Part shown: piece by piece, positions 8,152-9,785 of the stretch
How the letters are laid out: each line of letters opens with the position of its first letter
How positions within the stretch are numbered: position 1 is the stretch's first letter
Source of the DNA: Thiobacillus sp.
GTDB taxonomy: Bacteria > Pseudomonadota > Gammaproteobacteria > Burkholderiales > Thiobacillaceae
Direction: 5' to 3'
Length of the DNA: 9,785 bases
Assembly: GCF_024708915.1 (NCBI RefSeq)
Contig: NZ_JANJXQ010000206.1
Location: forward strand, 1-9,785
Translations under genes and position numbers: made by a program
The notes under the pieces: model-generated
What the model was told of the DNA's origin: nothing
The model's database searches: none
Seen by the model: the letters and a program-made list of their open reading frames with translations, nothing else

Positions 8152-8627
8152 TATATGTATTGCACGTCCAGCACTTCGTACTGGCGGAGGCCACCCGGCG
8201 CCTGCACGTCCACGCTGTCGCCCGCATACTTGCCGATCAGCGCGCGCGCGATGGGCGACGACACGGAAATCTTGCTCTGCTTGATGTCGGCCTCGTCGTC
8301 GCCGACGATCTGGTAAACCACGCTGTCGCCGGATTCGGCGTCTTCCAGTTCAACCGTTGCGCCGAAGACGATGCGGCCATCCGCATCGAGGGTGGTGGGG
8401 TCGATGATCTGCGCATTCGCCAGCTTGCCTTCGAGGTCGGCAATACGCCCTTCGATGAAGCCCTGCTTTTCCTTGGCGGCGTCGTACTCGGCGTTTTCAG
8501 ACAGGTCGCCCTGCGCGCGTGCCTCGGCGATTGCCTGGATCACAGCGGGACGCTCCACGCTTTTCAGATGTTGCAACTCGGCGCGCAGCTTTTCGGCGCC
8601 AACCACGGTGAGGGGAAATTTGTTCAC
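8151..8627 (-). CDS. greA: Transcription elongation factor GreA
   Basis: Binds the secondary channel of RNA polymerase and stimulates cleavage of the RNA in backtracked complexes, rescuing stalled elongation. The 158 residues match the family. The N-terminal antiparallel coiled coil spans about 10-75 with its tip [18 protein letters not shown] (40-57), including the acidic Asp41 and Glu44 that position catalytic magnesium. The C-terminal globular domain carries IVGDDEAD and [13 protein letters not shown] (119-131). The start is GTG at 8627, overlapping the carB TGA by four bases (GTGA), with AAGG seven nt upstream inside carB. A 16-bp perfect inverted repeat in carB ends six nt before that AAGG. 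Its stop overlaps the DUF4149 start by one base. Confidence 0.97.
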   Translation of the reverse strand: MNKFPLTVVGAEKLRAELQHLKSVERPAVIQAIAEARAQGDLSENAEYDAAKEKQGFIEGRIADLEGKLANAQIIDPTTLDADGRIVFGATVELEDAESGDSVVYQIVGDDEADIKQSKISVSSPIARALIGKYAGDSVDVQAPGGLRQYEVLDVQYI

Positions 8628-9785
8628 AGTCTTGCCTTATTGGTTCCCTGCAGGCGCTGATGCAGCGCCTGCAGGGAATACACCTTGAGTTCGTTGCCAT
8701 GCTGCATGCCCATGCAGGCGGCGCGCGCACCGGCCAGGGTGGTGAAGTACACCACCCGGCGCGCCAGCGCTTCGGCGCGGATGGCGTAGGAATCCTTCAC
8801 CGCCTTTTTGTCTTCGACTACGTTGACGATGAAATCGATATCGCCGTTCTTGATCATGTCGACGATGTGCGGGCGGCCTTCCTTGACCTTGTTGACGATC
8901 GCCACCGGAATCCCTGCCGACTCGATCGCCTGGGCAGTGCCGCGCGTGGCGACCAGGTTGAAGCCGAGATCGCGCAGCGCCTGCGCCACCTCGACGATGG
9001 CATCGCGGTCGCCCGAGCGCACGCTGACGAAGGCGCGGCCACCCGGCTTCGGCAGTTCGGAGCTCGACGCCAGTTGCGACTTGACGAAAGCCTCACCGAA
9101 GTTGTCGCCCACCCCCATGACCTCGCCGGTCGATTTCATTTCCGGGCCGAGGATGGTGTCGACGCCGGGGAACTTGCGGAACGGGAATACCGCTTCCTTC
9201 ACCGAAAAATACGGCGGGATGATCTCTTTTTCGAACGCCTGCGACTTCAGCGAAATACCCGCCATCGCGCGCGCGGCGATCTTCGCCAGCGGCGCGCCGA
9301 TGGCCTTGGACACATAGGGCACGGTGCGCGACGCACGCGGGTTCACCTCCAGCACGTACACCGTATCCCCCTGGATCGCGAACTGCACGTTCATCAGGCC
9401 GACCACTTTCAAGGCCTTCGCCATCGCCACGGTCTGGCGGCGCAGCTCGTCCTGGATCTCATTCGACAGGCTGTACGGCGGCAGCGAACAGGCCGAATCG
9501 CCCGAATGCACGCCGGCCTGCTCGATGTGCTGCATGATGCCGCCGATCACCACCTGCTCGCCGTCGGACAATGCGTCGACGTCGACCTCGATGGCGTCGT
9601 TGAGAAAACGGTCGAGCAGCACCGGCGACTTGTTCGACACCTTGACCGCCTCGGTCATGTAGCGCCGCAGGTCGGCCTCCTCGCGCACGATTTCCATGGC
9701 GCGGCCACCCAGCACGTAGCTCGGGCGCACCACCAGCGGGTAGCCGATTTCCTCGGCCATGCGGATGGCGCTGTCGGGGTTGCGC
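8624..9785 (-). CDS. carB: Carbamoyl-phosphate synthase large subunit, C-terminal part
   Basis: Large subunit of the enzyme that makes carbamoyl phosphate from bicarbonate, ammonia (from the CarA glutaminase) and two ATP, for pyrimidine and arginine synthesis. The gene enters from the right edge; about 386 of roughly 1,070 residues are here. They hold most of the second ATP-grasp domain: [16 protein letters not shown] with AMEIV following, [17 protein letters not shown] with CSLPPY, and [17 protein letters not shown]. The C-terminal allosteric MGS-like domain follows, with [22 protein letters not shown] and [10 protein letters not shown], the region that binds UMP and IMP in E. coli. The last residues form the unusual hairpin-encoding tail [15 protein letters not shown]. 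The frame is open through the right edge, so an internal ATG at 9760 is not the start. It overlaps greA by four nt. Confidence 0.97.
   Translation of the reverse strand, partial: RNPDSAIRMAEEIGYPLVVRPSYVLGGRAMEIVREEADLRRYMTEAVKVSNKSPVLLDRFLNDAIEVDVDALSDGEQVVIGGIMQHIEQAGVHSGDSACSLPPYSLSNEIQDELRRQTVAMAKALKVVGLMNVQFAIQGDTVYVLEVNPRASRTVPYVSKAIGAPLAKIAARAMAGISLKSQAFEKEIIPPYFSVKEAVFPFRKFPGVDTILGPEMKSTGEVMGVGDNFGEAFVKSQLASSSELPKPGGRAFVSVRSGDRDAIVEVAQALRDLGFNLVATRGTAQAIESAGIPVAIVNKVKEGRPHIVDMIKNGDIDFIVNVVEDKKAVKDSYAIRAEALARRVVYFTTLAGARAACMGMQHGNELKVYSLQALHQRLQGTNKARL
8644..8678 (-). promoter_or_regulatory. 16-bp perfect hairpin inside the carB 3' end, before greA
   Basis: TTCCCTGCAGGCGCTG (8644-8659) and its exact complement (8663-8678) flank a 3-nt ATG loop (plus-strand reading). 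The repeat falls inside the last codons of carB ([12 protein letters not shown]) and ends six nt before the greA AAGG. No T-run follows, so it is not an intrinsic terminator. A stem this long is likely to fold and to affect ribosome transit, mRNA decay or greA initiation. Confidence 0.65.

Overview
The window is a GC-rich chromosomal stretch from a bacterium whose proteins and gene order (carB-greA-DUF4149 / yhbY / rlmE-ftsH-folP-glmM-pst) point to a betaproteobacterium, possibly near Nitrosomonadales or Thiobacillaceae. That placement is recalled synteny plus protein similarity, not a search. Almost everything is on the minus strand, so the window is best read from right to left.

Right end (8624-9785): the 3' part of carB (large subunit of carbamoyl-phosphate synthetase) overlaps greA by 4 nt. 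greA in turn shares one base with a small DUF4149 membrane protein gene (7693-8151), making a tightly coupled trio. yhbY (7379-7675), a small RNA-binding ribosome-assembly protein, is the only intact plus-strand gene. It converges on the DUF4149 gene and diverges from rlmE.

Centre (2463-7329): rlmE (23S rRNA 2'-O-methyltransferase), ftsH (membrane AAA+ zinc protease), folP (dihydropteroate synthase) and glmM (phosphoglucosamine mutase) follow one another. ftsH and folP are separated by a terminator-like hairpin ending 7 nt before the folP ATG. folP and glmM overlap by 11 nt.

Left (1-2453): a phosphate-uptake operon begins with a good candidate Pho-box promoter, then pstS, two strong hairpins, pstC and the first codons of pstA. 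pstA stops being recognisable after about 17 codons. From there to the left edge the sequence instead encodes, on the opposite strand, the N-terminal part of a DUF1902/HicB-like antitoxin. Both genes lose their 3' ends at the same point, so this is either a real rearrangement breakpoint or an assembly chimera. It is the most unusual thing in the window.

No tRNA, rRNA, CRISPR array, transposase or integrase was seen, and no intergenic gap exceeds about 100 bases. Apart from the left-end junction this is conserved housekeeping DNA. The other points of interest are regulatory: the Pho promoter and several perfect inverted repeats placed at gene boundaries. I did not find a convincing new multi-gene system.
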